A DNA stretch of 64,000 bases from Paraburkholderia sp. SOS3 (GCF_001922345.1 NZ_CP018811.1:3224001-3288000), one strand, 5' to 3'; counted from the first letter of the stretch, positions 18,509 to 26,991 are shown. Notes: a model not told the origin generated them from the letters alone. Made by a program: numbers and translations.

Positions 18509-18576
18509 CCCTGACCGCCCGGTCGGGGATTCGAACGGTCGGTTTATAATCTTCAAATAATCTCAGCGAACGCTGA
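18509..18576 (+). promoter_or_regulatory. TetR-gene promoter with two operator-like palindromes
   Basis: A perfect -10 TATAAT sits at 18545-18550. A near-perfect 20-base palindrome CCCTGACCGC-CCGGTCGGGG (18509-18528; core GACCG/CGGTC) covers the -35 region, and a 14-base palindrome TCAGCG-AA-CGCTGA (18563-18576) follows the expected start. TetR proteins commonly bind such sites and repress their own gene. Confidence 0.6.
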
Positions 18577-18594
18577 TCGGACGTTTACACCTGC

Positions 18595-18644
18595 ACCGGG
18601 CGGACGCGCCGCAGTCGCATGCGGCTTTTTCGTGTCGGCCCGGT
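18595..18644 (+). terminator. Leader hairpin with terminator-like core before the TetR gene
   Basis: Outer stem ACCGGGC/GCCCGGT (18595-18601 and 18638-18644) encloses a GCCGCA/TGCGGC hairpin (18608-18613 and 18620-18625) followed by TTTTT. It lies between promoter and start codon, so it could act as an attenuator, or it may end transcription from dgkA. Confidence 0.55.
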
Positions 18645-18666
18645 CATTATCTGAGGGCAGGACGAC

Positions 18667-19461
18667 ATGGAAGCCAAACCTCCCCGTCGCACGCGCGAAC
18701 GGATACTCGAACTGTCTTTGAAGCTCTTCAACGAGATCGGCGAGCCGAACGTCACGACCACGACCATCGCCGAAGAGATGGAGATCAGCCCCGGCAATCT
18801 GTACTACCACTTCCGCAACAAAGACGACATCATCAACAGCATCTTCGGCCAGTTCGAGCAGGAGATCGAAAAGCGGCTGCGCCTGCCCGACGACCATCGC
18901 GTGACGATCGACGAGATGTGGTCGTATCTGCAGTACATGGTCGAATTCACGTGGCGCTATCGCTTTCTCTACCGCGATCTCAACGATCTGCTCGCGCGCA
19001 ACCGTATGCTCGAGATGCACTTCAAGCAGATCATCAGCCACAAGGTGCGTTTCGCGAGCCAGTTCTGCGAGCAGCTCGTCGAAGACGGCGAGATGGTCGC
19101 GACACCCGACGAACTGCGCGTGATCACGACCAACATCGGCGTGATCGGCACGTACTGGCTGTCGTATCAGTTCGTCATGAATCCGCGCAAGTACAATGAC
19201 CCGGAGTCGATCCGCGCGGACCTGCATCAGGTCAGCGTGCAGATCGTGTCGGTAATGGCCCCGTATCTGCGCGGCCGCTCGCGCCAGCTATTCGACGATC
19301 TCGTGTCGGGCAAGCTGCCGAAGCGCGAGTTCTACGACTACCTGCCGCCGCGCGATGCGGCGCCGTCGGCATCGGCGGCTGCGCCGGTTGCCGCGTCGGC
19401 CAACGGTGCTGCCGCAGCGGGCACGGAAGTCGCGCGCGAACGCAGTACGGTCAAACCTTGA
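18667..19461 (+). CDS. TetR family transcriptional regulator
   Basis: A 264-residue regulator. The N-terminal helix-turn-helix covers about 10-55: RERILELSLKLFNEIG, then TTIAEEMEISPGNLYYHFRNKDD. The ligand-binding domain (about 60-225) is unusually rich in aromatic and Arg residues (WSYLQYMVEFTWRYRFLYRDL), fitting a large hydrophobic ligand such as an acyl chain. The last ~40 residues are an Ala-rich tail. Start ATG 18667 with GAGGGCAGGA upstream. It is preceded by two palindromes suited to autoregulation and followed 39 bases later by the LOG gene, likely co-transcribed. Ligand unknown. Confidence 0.85.
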   Translation: MEAKPPRRTRERILELSLKLFNEIGEPNVTTTTIAEEMEISPGNLYYHFRNKDDIINSIFGQFEQEIEKRLRLPDDHRVTIDEMWSYLQYMVEFTWRYRFLYRDLNDLLARNRMLEMHFKQIISHKVRFASQFCEQLVEDGEMVATPDELRVITTNIGVIGTYWLSYQFVMNPRKYNDPESIRADLHQVSVQIVSVMAPYLRGRSRQLFDDLVSGKLPKREFYDYLPPRDAAPSASAAAPVAASANGAAAAGTEVARERSTVKP

Positions 19462-19500
19462 GTGCGCATCGCACGCATCCTGAAGCAGGAAGTCCACTTG

Positions 19501-20085
19501 ATGAAAGCAGTGTGTGTCTATTGCGGCTCCGCGAAAGGAGCCAACCCCATTTATGCAGAAGCGGCGCACGCGTTCGGCCGTGCCCTCGTCGACGCGAATC
19601 TGGCGCTCGTGTACGGCGGCGGCAAGGTCGGCCTGATGGGCATGATCGCCGACTCGGTGATGGCGGCCGGCGGCCGCGCGATCGGCGTGATTCCGGAGCT
19701 GCTCGTCGACAAGGAAATCGGCCATCACGGCCTGACCGAACTGCACGTCGTGTCCGATATGCATGAGCGCAAGAAGCTGATGGCGGACCTCTCCGATGCG
19801 TTCGTCGCATTGCCGGGCGGCGCCGGTACGCTCGAAGAGCTGTTCGAGGTCTACACGTGGGCGCAGCTCGGTTATCACCGCAAGCCCGTCGGCATACTCA
19901 ATATCGCGGGCTTCTACGACCCGCTGATCGCGATGCTCGAGCACACGGTGCGCGAAGGCTTCATGCAGCAGACCTACTTCGAGACGCTGCAGATCGACAA
20001 CGAGGCAGCAGCGTTGCTCGGCAAGCTGCAACACTACCGCCCGCTCGCGCAGGACAAGTGGTCGCAGCACCGCGACAAGGTTTGA
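19501..20085 (+). CDS. LOG family protein (nucleoside 5'-monophosphate phosphoribohydrolase)
   Basis: A 194-residue Rossmann-fold protein of the Lonely-Guy type, which hydrolyses AMP or cytokinin riboside monophosphate to base and ribose 5-phosphate. The catalytic signature is intact: HERKK at 88-92 and PGGAGTLEE at 105-113. GGGKVGLMG near 39-47 binds phosphate. The start at ATG 19501 (AGGAAG upstream) is preferred over readings that begin inside the TetR gene. Sequence alone cannot separate AMP nucleosidase-like from cytokinin-producing activity. Confidence 0.9.
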   Translation: MKAVCVYCGSAKGANPIYAEAAHAFGRALVDANLALVYGGGKVGLMGMIADSVMAAGGRAIGVIPELLVDKEIGHHGLTELHVVSDMHERKKLMADLSDAFVALPGGAGTLEELFEVYTWAQLGYHRKPVGILNIAGFYDPLIAMLEHTVREGFMQQTYFETLQIDNEAAALLGKLQHYRPLAQDKWSQHRDKV

Positions 20086-20140
20086 CGCGCTCCACTTGCG
20101 CGCAAGCCTTGATCCCCTTCATTGAACCGATGAGGCAACC

Positions 20141-20887
20141 ATGACGAAAGTCGTTCTGATCACAGGAGCGAGCCGCGGCATCGGCCGCGCGACCGCGCGG
20201 CTCGCTGCCGCGCTCGGCTGGTCGGTGGGCATCAACTATTCGAGTAACGAAGCGGCCGCGCGCGAAACGGCGGCACTCGTCGAAAGCGCCGGCGCACGCG
20301 CGCATCTGCTGCCCGGCAATGTGGCCGAAGAACCCGCGGTGATCGCGATGTTCGACGAATGCATGCGCGTGTTCGGACGGCTCGACGGCTTCGTCAATAA
20401 CGCGGGCATCGTCGCGCCCGGCATGCCGCTCGCCGATATGGACGCCGCGCGCATGAAGCGGATTTTCGACACCAATGTCTATGGCGCCTATCTGTGCGCG
20501 CGCGAGGCGGTGCGGCGCATGGCGAAGGACCGCGGCGGCCATGGCGGCGCGATCGTCAATCTGTCGTCCGCGGCCGCGCGGCTCGGCGCGGCGAACGAAT
20601 ATGTCGACTATGCCGGCTCGAAGGCCGCCATCGATACGCTGACCATCGGTCTTTCGAGGGAAATCGGCCCGCACGGCGTGCGCGTGAACGCGGTGCGCCC
20701 CGGTCTCATCGATACCGAGATTCACGCGAGCGGCGGCCGGCCCGATCGCGCAGCGGTGCTCGGCGCGCAGACGCCGCTTGGTCGCGCGGGCAGCGCGGAG
20801 GAAGTGGCGGAGACGATCGTATGGCTGTTGAGCGACGCATCGTCGTATGTGACCGGCGCGATAATCGACGTGACGGGCGGCCGGTGA
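20141..20887 (+). CDS. Short-chain dehydrogenase/reductase
   Basis: A 248-residue classical SDR. The cofactor motif TGASRGIG is at 8-15, NNAG near 86-89, and the active-site Ser and YAGSK (Tyr-x3-Lys) near 142-162. The R in the SRGIG loop suggests NADP(H). It ends VTGAIIDVTGGR like FabG or sugar dehydrogenases. Start ATG 20141, 55 bases after the LOG gene and possibly in the same transcript. The substrate cannot be predicted; 3-oxoacyl or sugar/aldehyde reduction are typical. Confidence 0.88.
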   Translation: MTKVVLITGASRGIGRATARLAAALGWSVGINYSSNEAAARETAALVESAGARAHLLPGNVAEEPAVIAMFDECMRVFGRLDGFVNNAGIVAPGMPLADMDAARMKRIFDTNVYGAYLCAREAVRRMAKDRGGHGGAIVNLSSAAARLGAANEYVDYAGSKAAIDTLTIGLSREIGPHGVRVNAVRPGLIDTEIHASGGRPDRAAVLGAQTPLGRAGSAEEVAETIVWLLSDASSYVTGAIIDVTGGR

Positions 20888-21004
20888 TTGCGAGGACTTG
20901 CGCGGCCGCCGTCCGCCGGGCGCACGGCCGCCTTGCCGCTGGCTGCACCGCTCGACCATTAGAAAAACGCGTTCGGAGCGCGCTGGAATCGTGCCGGAAC
21001 TGCG

Positions 21005-21643
21005 CTAGAACCGCGATCCGCGCTCGCGCAGAAACGCGATCTCCTCTTCGGTCGATTGACGGCCCAGCAACGCATTGCGATGTGGAAAGCGCCCGAAGCG
21101 TTCGATGACCTTCGCGTGCCGCACGGCCGACTGCGCGTACGATGCGTCGAGTCCCTGCGCTTCCAGCTCCCGATAAAGCCGCATCGATTCGCGCTGGGCT
21201 TCCATCGTTTCGTCGTGCTCGAACGGGATATACGCGAATGCGCGATGGTAGAGCGTCGGCAGCAACACGTCGCTACCCTCTTCGATCATATGCCGCGCAA
21301 TGTTCAGCGCCTGCGCATCGCCGTCGTACATACGCGCCGAACCCCGATGACAATTGCGCGTGAACTGGTCGAGCACGATGACGAGCGCGACGGACCCCAG
21401 CGGCGTCGCAAGCCATGCGTCGAGTTCATGCGCGAGCGCCGCTTCGATCAGTGAACCGAAACGCTCGCGCAGCATCGCGTCGAACGCGCCGCTGCGTTTG
21501 AACCAGCACTTGCGGTCCGTGCCATATTCGCCTGAAGCTGGCACGCCGAACCAGCAATCGAGCACGTCGCGCGAGCGCGCATCGAGCGAGGCATAGTCGG
21601 CTTGCGGCGAATACGCCTGCGCGCGGTTCGAACGCTCGCTCAC
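21005..21643 (-). CDS. DUF924 family protein
   Basis: A 212-residue protein of the DUF924/YbaA-like all-helical family. It has the conserved block LVIVLDQFTRNCHRGSARMYDGDAQAL (shown here in part: VLDQFTRN, DGDAQAL) and PFEHDE, which form a TPR-like fold. The start is a GTG at 21643 that overlaps the alaX stop in GTGA, so the two are translationally coupled; longer readings overlap alaX. It converges on the SDR gene. Biochemical function is unknown to me. Confidence 0.8.
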   Translation of the reverse strand: MSERSNRAQAYSPQADYASLDARSRDVLDCWFGVPASGEYGTDRKCWFKRSGAFDAMLRERFGSLIEAALAHELDAWLATPLGSVALVIVLDQFTRNCHRGSARMYDGDAQALNIARHMIEEGSDVLLPTLYHRAFAYIPFEHDETMEAQRESMRLYRELEAQGLDASYAQSAVRHAKVIERFGRFPHRNALLGRQSTEEEIAFLRERGSRF

Positions 21644-22371
21644 ACGAGTTCCAGCACGAGCCGGCGCGTGCGCGCACTCTTCTTTTCGAGCTTCGCGACG
21701 CGCAGTGCGCCGATTTCTTCCGTATTGCGTACATGCGTGCCGCCGCACGGCTGCAGATCGACACCTTCGATACGCAACAGACGCACGCGGCCGAGTCCCA
21801 TCGGCGGCTTCACGCTCATCGTGCGCACGAGCTCGGGCCGCGCGGCCATTTCGTCGTCGGTGATCCATTCGGTCGCGACGTCATGCGCGCCGCCGACGAG
21901 CTCGGCGAGCCGCGCTTCGACATGCTCGCGCTCGATCGGCTCGACCGTCGCGAAGTCGAGCCGCGCATAGTCGGTCGTGATGCTGCAGCCATCGACCGCA
22001 TAAGGCAGCACCGCGCACATCAGATGGCTCGCCGTGTGCAGCCGCATATGACGGTAACGGCGCGCCCAGTCGATTTCCGCGCGCACGCGCGCGCCCGCGC
22101 CGAGGCGCGCAAGCAGGGCTTCCTGGCCCGGCGCCGGCACGTGCACCGCGTCGTCGGGCGTCGCGCCTTCGAACTTCGCCTTGCGCGTGTCGGCGATCCC
22201 GATGCGCGTGCCGTCCGCGAGCACGAGCGCGCCCGCATCGCCGGCCTGACCGCCGCCAAGCGGATAGAACACAGTCTGGTCGAGATGAATGCCGTGTTCG
22301 TCGACGGCCGTGATCGTCGCGTCGCAGCCTGTCAGATATGCGTCTTCGCGAAAAAGTGCACGCGTCGCCAT
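21640..22371 (-). CDS. alaX: Alanyl-tRNA editing protein AlaX
   Basis: A free-standing editing domain that deacylates Ser- or Gly-mischarged tRNA-Ala. The protein has 243 residues from ATG 22371, with AAGGAGA upstream. The zinc/catalytic residues are all present: HTASH (112-116) and CGGTH (209-213). The glycine-rich loop YPLGGGQAGD (36-45) corresponds to that in AlaRS. This length fits the AlaX-M type with an N-terminal barrel. The stop overlaps the DUF924 start. Confidence 0.93.
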   Translation of the reverse strand: MATRALFREDAYLTGCDATITAVDEHGIHLDQTVFYPLGGGQAGDAGALVLADGTRIGIADTRKAKFEGATPDDAVHVPAPGQEALLARLGAGARVRAEIDWARRYRHMRLHTASHLMCAVLPYAVDGCSITTDYARLDFATVEPIEREHVEARLAELVGGAHDVATEWITDDEMAARPELVRTMSVKPPMGLGRVRLLRIEGVDLQPCGGTHVRNTEEIGALRVAKLEKKSARTRRLVLELV

Positions 22372-22472
22372 GGGGGAATCTCCTTGGTATCGTGATTCGG
22401 TTCGTGCGTCATGTTCGGTACCCGAAGCATGTGCCGGCGGCGGCATCGCGCGTGCTTCAGGCCCGACTCGGC

Positions 22473-22490
22473 TCTACCGTGGACGGTAGA
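22473..22490. repeat. Perfect 18-bp palindrome between alaX and globin genes
   Basis: TCTACCGT-GG-ACGGTAGA, 8-bp arms. It is 10 bases past the globin stop and about 100 bases before the alaX start (minus strand). No T-run, so operator or 3'-end hairpin are both possible. Confidence 0.55.
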
Positions 22491-22500
22491 ACACATGTGC

Positions 22501-22911
22501 TCAGCCAGGCCGGTTACGCATCCAGTCCGCCGTGTCGAAGAACGAATGCAGCAGCCGTTCGCGCAGCGTGTCGGACAAACCGACGTCCTGCATCGCCCAC
22601 GCCATGCAGCGCAGCCACTGATCGCGCTCGCTCGACGCGATCGCGAACGGCAGATGCCGCGCGCGCAGCCGCGGATGGCCGAAGCGGTCCTCATAGTGGC
22701 TCGGGCCGCCGAGCCAGCCGCACAGGAACCAGAAGAACTTGTCGCGCGAGCCTTCGAGCGTCGGCGGATGCAGCGCGCGGATGCCCGCGAAATCGGGCTC
22801 GAGGTCCATCAGGTCGTAAAAGCGGTCGACGAGTTCGCGCACGCGCGCCTCGCCGCCCACGAGTTCGAACGCCGTCGGTGGGGCGATCGTCGTGTCGTTA
22901 GAGTCGGTCAT
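22501..22911 (-). CDS. Group II truncated haemoglobin
   Basis: A 136-residue 2-on-2 globin of the trHb2 (GlbO-like) group. The proximal haem ligand is H86 in HPRLRARH, followed by LPF. FYDLMD near 31-36 marks helix B, and W99 occupies the position of the conserved Trp G8. Such globins bind oxygen, NO or peroxides and are linked to oxidative or nitrosative stress. Start ATG 22911. It lies 45 bases after the FtsX-like permease start region on the same strand, and the 3' flank holds a palindrome. Confidence 0.93.
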   Translation of the reverse strand: MTDSNDTTIAPPTAFELVGGEARVRELVDRFYDLMDLEPDFAGIRALHPPTLEGSRDKFFWFLCGWLGGPSHYEDRFGHPRLRARHLPFAIASSERDQWLRCMAWAMQDVGLSDTLRERLLHSFFDTADWMRNRPG

Positions 22912-22956
22912 ACGGGGAAAAGCCAGTTCATTGCAAATGAAGAAGTGTGACGCGCT

Positions 22957-25497
22957 TCACGCGTCGCGCAGCGATTGAAGCGCCGGCCGCATCAGCACAT
23001 GCCGCAGGCTCAGCCAGCCGCCGAGTCCCGCGCACGCGATTCCGGCGGCGATGCCGGCCGGCAGCAGCCACGGATCGAACTCCAGATAGAAGTCGAATAC
23101 GCGCGTGGCGAGCAGCGAACCGACCGCCTGCGCGCCAAGCGCGGCCATCAGGCCGGACAGCGCGCCCACCGCGACGAATTCGGCGATCTGCACCGCCCGC
23201 ACCTGCCGGTGCGACGCGCCGAGCGCGCGCAGCAGCGCCGATTCTCGCATGCGTTCGTCGCGCGTGCCCGCCAGCGCCGCGTACAGCACGAGTACGCCCG
23301 CGACGAGCGTAAACAGGAACAGGAACTGCACCGCATCGATGACCTGCTCCATCACCGTCTGCACCTGGGCGAGAATCGGCGCGGTGTCGATCGCGGTCAG
23401 GTTCGGATAGGCGGCGATCAGACCATCGATGGCCGAGCGCCGCTCGGGCGGCACATGAAAGCTCGTGATGAACGTCGCGGGGAAATCCTTCAGCGCGGCC
23501 GGCGGCATCAGCACGAAGAAGTTCACCTTGAACGAGCCCCAGTCGAGCTTGCGCGTACTCGTGACCGGCGCCTCGATCGACAGACCCGTTACGTCGAAGC
23601 GCAGCGTGTCGCCGGGCTTGACGCCGATCAGCTTCGCGAGCCCCTGCTCGATCGAGATTTCCGGTTTGTCCGTAGCGCCGTACCACCGGCCGGCCTCGAT
23701 CCGGTTGTCGTCGGGCAGTTGCGTCGTGTACGACAGGTTGAACTCGCGGTCGACGAGGCGCCGTGCATCCTCGCTTTTGTAGTCGTCGGGGTTGACCGGC
23801 TTGCCGTTGATCGCGGTGAGCCGGCCGCGCACCATCGGCGACAGGTCGACCTTGGCGAAGCCGTGCTGCGCAAGATACTGCGTGACCGGCACGCGCTGAT
23901 CGGGCTGGATATCGATGATGAATTCGTTCGGCGCGTCGGGCGGCGTCGATTTGCGCCAGCCCGCGACGAGATCGTCGCGCGTCATCGCGATCAGCAGCAG
24001 GCACATCAGGCCGATCGCGAGCGCGGTGATCTGCAGCGCGCTCGCATTCGCGCGCCGCTCGAGCGACGCGAGCGCATAACGCCAGCCGACGCCGACCGCG
24101 AAACGCTCGCTGCGCACGACGCGCGCCGCGCCCCACAGCGCCACGCGCGCAACGCAGACGAACACGAGCAGCCCGCCCGCGAATCCGCCCGCGACGATCC
24201 CGCCTAGCTTCAGTTCGCCGGCCGCGAGCACGAGCAGAGCCGCGAACAGCACGACGCCTAGCGCATACGCGGCCCACGCGGTGCGGCCCGCTTCGCCCCA
24301 TTCGCGGCGCAGCACGCGCACCGGCGGCACGCGCGTCAACGGCAGCAGTGGCGGCAGTGCGAAACCGAGCAGCAGCACGAGCCCCGCCGCAATGCCTTCG
24401 AAGGCCGGCCACGCGCCCGGATACGGCAGAACGACGCCGATCAGGCCGCCGAGCCAGCGCAGCAGCACGAAGTGCCCGACAAAGCCGAGCACGACGCCGA
24501 CGAGTCCGCCGATGACGCCGAGCCCGACGAACTCGATCGTAAAGAGCGCGCGCAGCGTGCGCTGGCTCACGCCGAGGCAGCGCATCGCCGCGCAGCTGTC
24601 GAGGTGCCGGCGCATGTAGCGATGCGCGGCCATCGCGATCGCGACCGCCGCGAGCAGCGCGGTCAGCAGCGACACGAGCGTAAGGAAGTGGCGCGCGCGA
24701 TCGAGCGTCTGGCGCACCTGCGGCTGACCGTCCTGCAGCGATTCGAGCGCGACGCCGCGCATCTTGCCGCCGTCGACGTGTTCGTGCGCCCATTTCGCAT
24801 AGGTCTCGACCGACGCGTCGCTGCCCGCGACGAGCAGCCGGTACGTGACGCGGCTACCGTAGGTGATGAGCCCGGTCGACGCGACGTCGGCATCGTTCAT
24901 CATGAGCCGCGGCGAGAAATTGACGAAGGCGAAGCCGCGATCGAGCTCCTTCGTGATCACCGCGCCGATCCTGAAATCGCGACCGCCGACTTTCACGCTG
25001 TCGCCAACCTGCACCTTCAGCGCGTCGAGCAGTTGCTCGTCGACCCAGACGGTCCCGGGCGGCGGAATCGAGCGGGCCGCTTCGTCGGGCGCCCCGGGCT
25101 TCGGTGCGATCCGCAGCGCGCCGCGCAACGGATAGCCGGGCGACACCGCCTTGATCGCGGCAAGCCGCGACATCGGCTGCGCGGCCGTCGAGTTGACCAT
25201 GCTAGGAAAAATCGCCGTAGTCGCGGTCTCCAGACCGAGCGACTTCGCCTCTTGCGCGAATTGCGAATTGACCGGGTGATCGGCGCGCACGACAAAGTCG
25301 GCGGCGATCATCCGGCGCGCATCGCGTTCGAGCCCCTGATGCAGCCGGTCGGCGAGAAAGCCGACGCTCGTCAGCGCGGCCACCGCGAGCACGAGTGCGA
25401 GCAGCAGCATCGTCAGCTCGCCGGCGCGCCAGTCGCGCGCCGTCATCAGCGCCGCCTGGCGCAGCAGGTCGCCGGTCGCGACGCGCCGGCGCGGCAC
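22957..25497 (-). CDS. FtsX-like ABC transporter permease (YbbP/LolCE type), no adjacent ATPase
   Basis: About 846 residues with the duplicated MacB/FtsX permease layout. There is one N-terminal span (LLLALVLAVAALTSVG), a large periplasmic region, three spans near 265-400, a second region of four spans separated by another periplasmic domain, and a C-terminal three-span FtsX domain. Start is uncertain: GTG 25497 keeps the LLRQAALMTARDWRAGEL segment common to the family, while ATG 25446 would cut into it. Partners normally are an ATP-binding subunit such as YbbA, but none is adjacent; DUF4126 is upstream and a globin downstream. Likely handles lipids or lipoproteins in the envelope (inference). 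Confidence 0.85.
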   Translation of the reverse strand: MPRRRVATGDLLRQAALMTARDWRAGELTMLLLALVLAVAALTSVGFLADRLHQGLERDARRMIAADFVVRADHPVNSQFAQEAKSLGLETATTAIFPSMVNSTAAQPMSRLAAIKAVSPGYPLRGALRIAPKPGAPDEAARSIPPPGTVWVDEQLLDALKVQVGDSVKVGGRDFRIGAVITKELDRGFAFVNFSPRLMMNDADVASTGLITYGSRVTYRLLVAGSDASVETYAKWAHEHVDGGKMRGVALESLQDGQPQVRQTLDRARHFLTLVSLLTALLAAVAIAMAAHRYMRRHLDSCAAMRCLGVSQRTLRALFTIEFVGLGVIGGLVGVVLGFVGHFVLLRWLGGLIGVVLPYPGAWPAFEGIAAGLVLLLGFALPPLLPLTRVPPVRVLRREWGEAGRTAWAAYALGVVLFAALLVLAAGELKLGGIVAGGFAGGLLVFVCVARVALWGAARVVRSERFAVGVGWRYALASLERRANASALQITALAIGLMCLLLIAMTRDDLVAGWRKSTPPDAPNEFIIDIQPDQRVPVTQYLAQHGFAKVDLSPMVRGRLTAINGKPVNPDDYKSEDARRLVDREFNLSYTTQLPDDNRIEAGRWYGATDKPEISIEQGLAKLIGVKPGDTLRFDVTGLSIEAPVTSTRKLDWGSFKVNFFVLMPPAALKDFPATFITSFHVPPERRSAIDGLIAAYPNLTAIDTAPILAQVQTVMEQVIDAVQFLFLFTLVAGVLVLYAALAGTRDERMRESALLRALGASHRQVRAVQIAEFVAVGALSGLMAALGAQAVGSLLATRVFDFYLEFDPWLLPAGIAAGIACAGLGGWLSLRHVLMRPALQSLRDA

Positions 25498-25547
25498 GGG
25501 CAGCGAGCGCTGCGCTACGTGTTTTCCTGCTTCACGGGCCGGCGCGC

Positions 25548-26159
25548 TCAATCGTGCCGGCTCCGCGCAAGACGCGACACCATATGCGTCGCCATGCCGC
25601 GGAAGCCGCCCTGCACGCCGCGCCACAGCCGCGGCAGCACCCAGCTCACGACGACGAGAAAACCGACCAGCAGCACGAGGAAGATGACCGGCGCGAACAG
25701 CGCGAGCAGCAGGCCGCCGAACACCATGCCTTCCTCGGCCGTCGACGTGACGACGTTCGACACCGGCTCGGGCGACAGGTTGATCAATGCGCGCGTACCG
25801 GCCTTCGTCAGATGCGCGGTGCCGGCGAGCGTGCCGCCCGCGAGCGCGGCCACCGTCAGCAACGCCGGATCGGCATGGCCGAGCGCACCGGCCGCGAGCA
25901 CGGCGCCGGCCGGAATGCGGATAAACGTATGGATCGCATCCCACAGCGAATCGAACGCGGGAATCTTGTCGGCGAGGAATTCGGCAACCGTCAGCGCCCC
26001 GGCGACGCCGATTACCCATGACGAACTCAGCGCAGAGAGCGTGTCGGGAAGATGGATCACGCCAAAGCGTGCGAGCAGGCCCGCGATCAGCACGGTCAGA
26101 TAGAGGCGCAGTCCGCTGCCCCATGACAGGCCCGCTGCAAGCGAAAGGGGTTCAAGCAT
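25548..26159 (-). CDS. DUF4126 family membrane protein
   Basis: A 203-residue inner-membrane protein starting at ATG 26159 with GAAAGGGG upstream. Hydrophobic helices are seen near 5-30, 45-65, 80-105 and 150-185. It has the conserved family stretch GSGLRLYLTVLIAGLLARFG near the N-terminus, and ADKIPAFDSLWDAIHTFIRI in the middle. The end ALARSRHD-like tail is basic. Function unknown. The FtsX-like permease gene starts about 50 bases later and may be co-transcribed. Confidence 0.8.
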   Translation of the reverse strand: MLEPLSLAAGLSWGSGLRLYLTVLIAGLLARFGVIHLPDTLSALSSSWVIGVAGALTVAEFLADKIPAFDSLWDAIHTFIRIPAGAVLAAGALGHADPALLTVAALAGGTLAGTAHLTKAGTRALINLSPEPVSNVVTSTAEEGMVFGGLLLALFAPVIFLVLLVGFLVVVSWVLPRLWRGVQGGFRGMATHMVSRLARSRHD

Positions 26160-26525
26160 GGCGCGCCTCCGGAGACGCGCACGGTGCACGCCTCGTGCTC
26201 CTCGCGACCTGCGGTGCGAAGCGCGCCCGTGCGCCCCGCCCAGCCATTGCCGCCGAGTCCGCGCAGCGCCACGCCGCACGGTACGAGTTCAGGTTGGAAT
26301 TGGGTTCATTATAGCCACGTCGTTTCGGAATCCGCCGATTGAAAGGCAGAACTGCTGTGGCGAAAAGCGGACTATGCGCAGCAGATTCAAGGTTTTGCAG
26401 CGCCAGCCAGGCCGAACCGGATGAGTTGCGCGGGCAACCGGGTTGCCCGCGTGGCGTGCTCGATGCGTAATCGCCGAGCGCCTCGTCGACGCTCGGAGGT
26501 CGCTTGCAGACCGCTAAATGATCGC
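26160..26525 (-). other. Gap gdx / DUF4126: promoter and hairpin
   Basis: No gene seen. Minus-strand TATAAT (26308-26313) gives a likely promoter for the DUF4126 gene with a leader of about 140 bases; no good -35. A perfect palindrome with 11-bp arms CGCGGGCAACC/GGTTGCCCGCG lies at 26429-26451, about 75 bases past the gdx stop, without a T-run. Confidence 0.5.
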
Positions 26526-26846
26526 TCAATGACCTGACGACAGCTTGAGCCCGATCAATCCGACAACGATTAACAGCGCGCTGGCGATACGCGGCAGCGT
26601 TACCGCCTCGCCCATCATGACGATACCGAATACGAACGCGCCGACTGCGCCGATGCCGGTCCACACGGCGTACGCGGTGCCAAGCGGCAACTGGCGCATC
26701 GCGAGCGCGAGCAGCACGAAGCTGCCGAGCGCGGTGACGACGGTGAACACCGACGGCCACAGCCGCGTGAAACCATCGGAAGATTTGAGGCCGGCCGCCC
26801 AGGCAACTTCGAGCAGCCCCGCAATAAACAGAAGAAACCACGACAT
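26526..26846 (-). CDS. gdx: Guanidinium exporter, SMR family (Gdx/SugE)
   Basis: A 106-residue small multidrug resistance protein with four membrane spans. The essential glutamate E13 lies in span 1 ([11 protein letters not shown]), and [16 protein letters not shown] fills span 3. The WAAGLK and [13 protein letters not shown] ends match the SugE/Gdx branch, which exchanges guanidinium for protons, rather than EmrE. A guanidine-II riboswitch in the 5' leader confirms the branch and points to induction by guanidine. Start ATG 26846 with GTGGGAG about 10 bases upstream. Formerly annotated SugE. Confidence 0.93.
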   Translation of the reverse strand: MSWFLLFIAGLLEVAWAAGLKSSDGFTRLWPSVFTVVTALGSFVLLALAMRQLPLGTAYAVWTGIGAVGAFVFGIVMMGEAVTLPRIASALLIVVGLIGLKLSSGH

Positions 26847-26865
26847 CAGGACGCTCCCACACGGT

Positions 26866-26913
26866 AACTGGGGTCGTCCCCGTTGATTCCGAACGCGTAA
26901 GGCCGTCCTTACG
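26866..26913 (-). ncRNA. Guanidine-II (mini-ykkC) riboswitch
   Basis: Minus strand: hairpin P1 CGTAAGG-ACGG-CCTTACG (26896-26913; 7-bp stem) and, after an 11-base linker, hairpin P2 GGGG-ACGA-CCCC (26870-26881) extended by three pairs past a bulged A. Two stems capped by ACGR loops are the defining feature of this class. The ribosome site of gdx follows P2, fitting translational control by guanidine. Confidence 0.92.
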
Positions 26914-26921
26914 ATACCGTA

Positions 26922-26930
26922 ATTATATCA
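26922..26930 (-). promoter_or_regulatory. Extended -10 promoter of gdx
   Basis: Minus strand TGATATAAT, a perfect -10 with the extended TGn element; -35 is weak. Predicted start at about 26914, at the first base of riboswitch stem P1. Confidence 0.75.
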
Positions 26931-26991
26931 AACGGCATCTGATGAAAGGCGCACACATCCGCGAATCGATATAGTGCGCCGCACGCCGGCC

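Noticed and set aside
18521..18540. tRNA-like TTCGAAT segment in the TetR upstream region
   Set aside because: Flanking bases do not form a 5-bp T-stem and no acceptor or anticodon arm is present.
26847..26930. Guanidine-I (ykkC) or PRPP/ppGpp-type ykkC variants
   Set aside because: The two-hairpin ACGR form is guanidine-II; the longer ykkC core motifs are absent.
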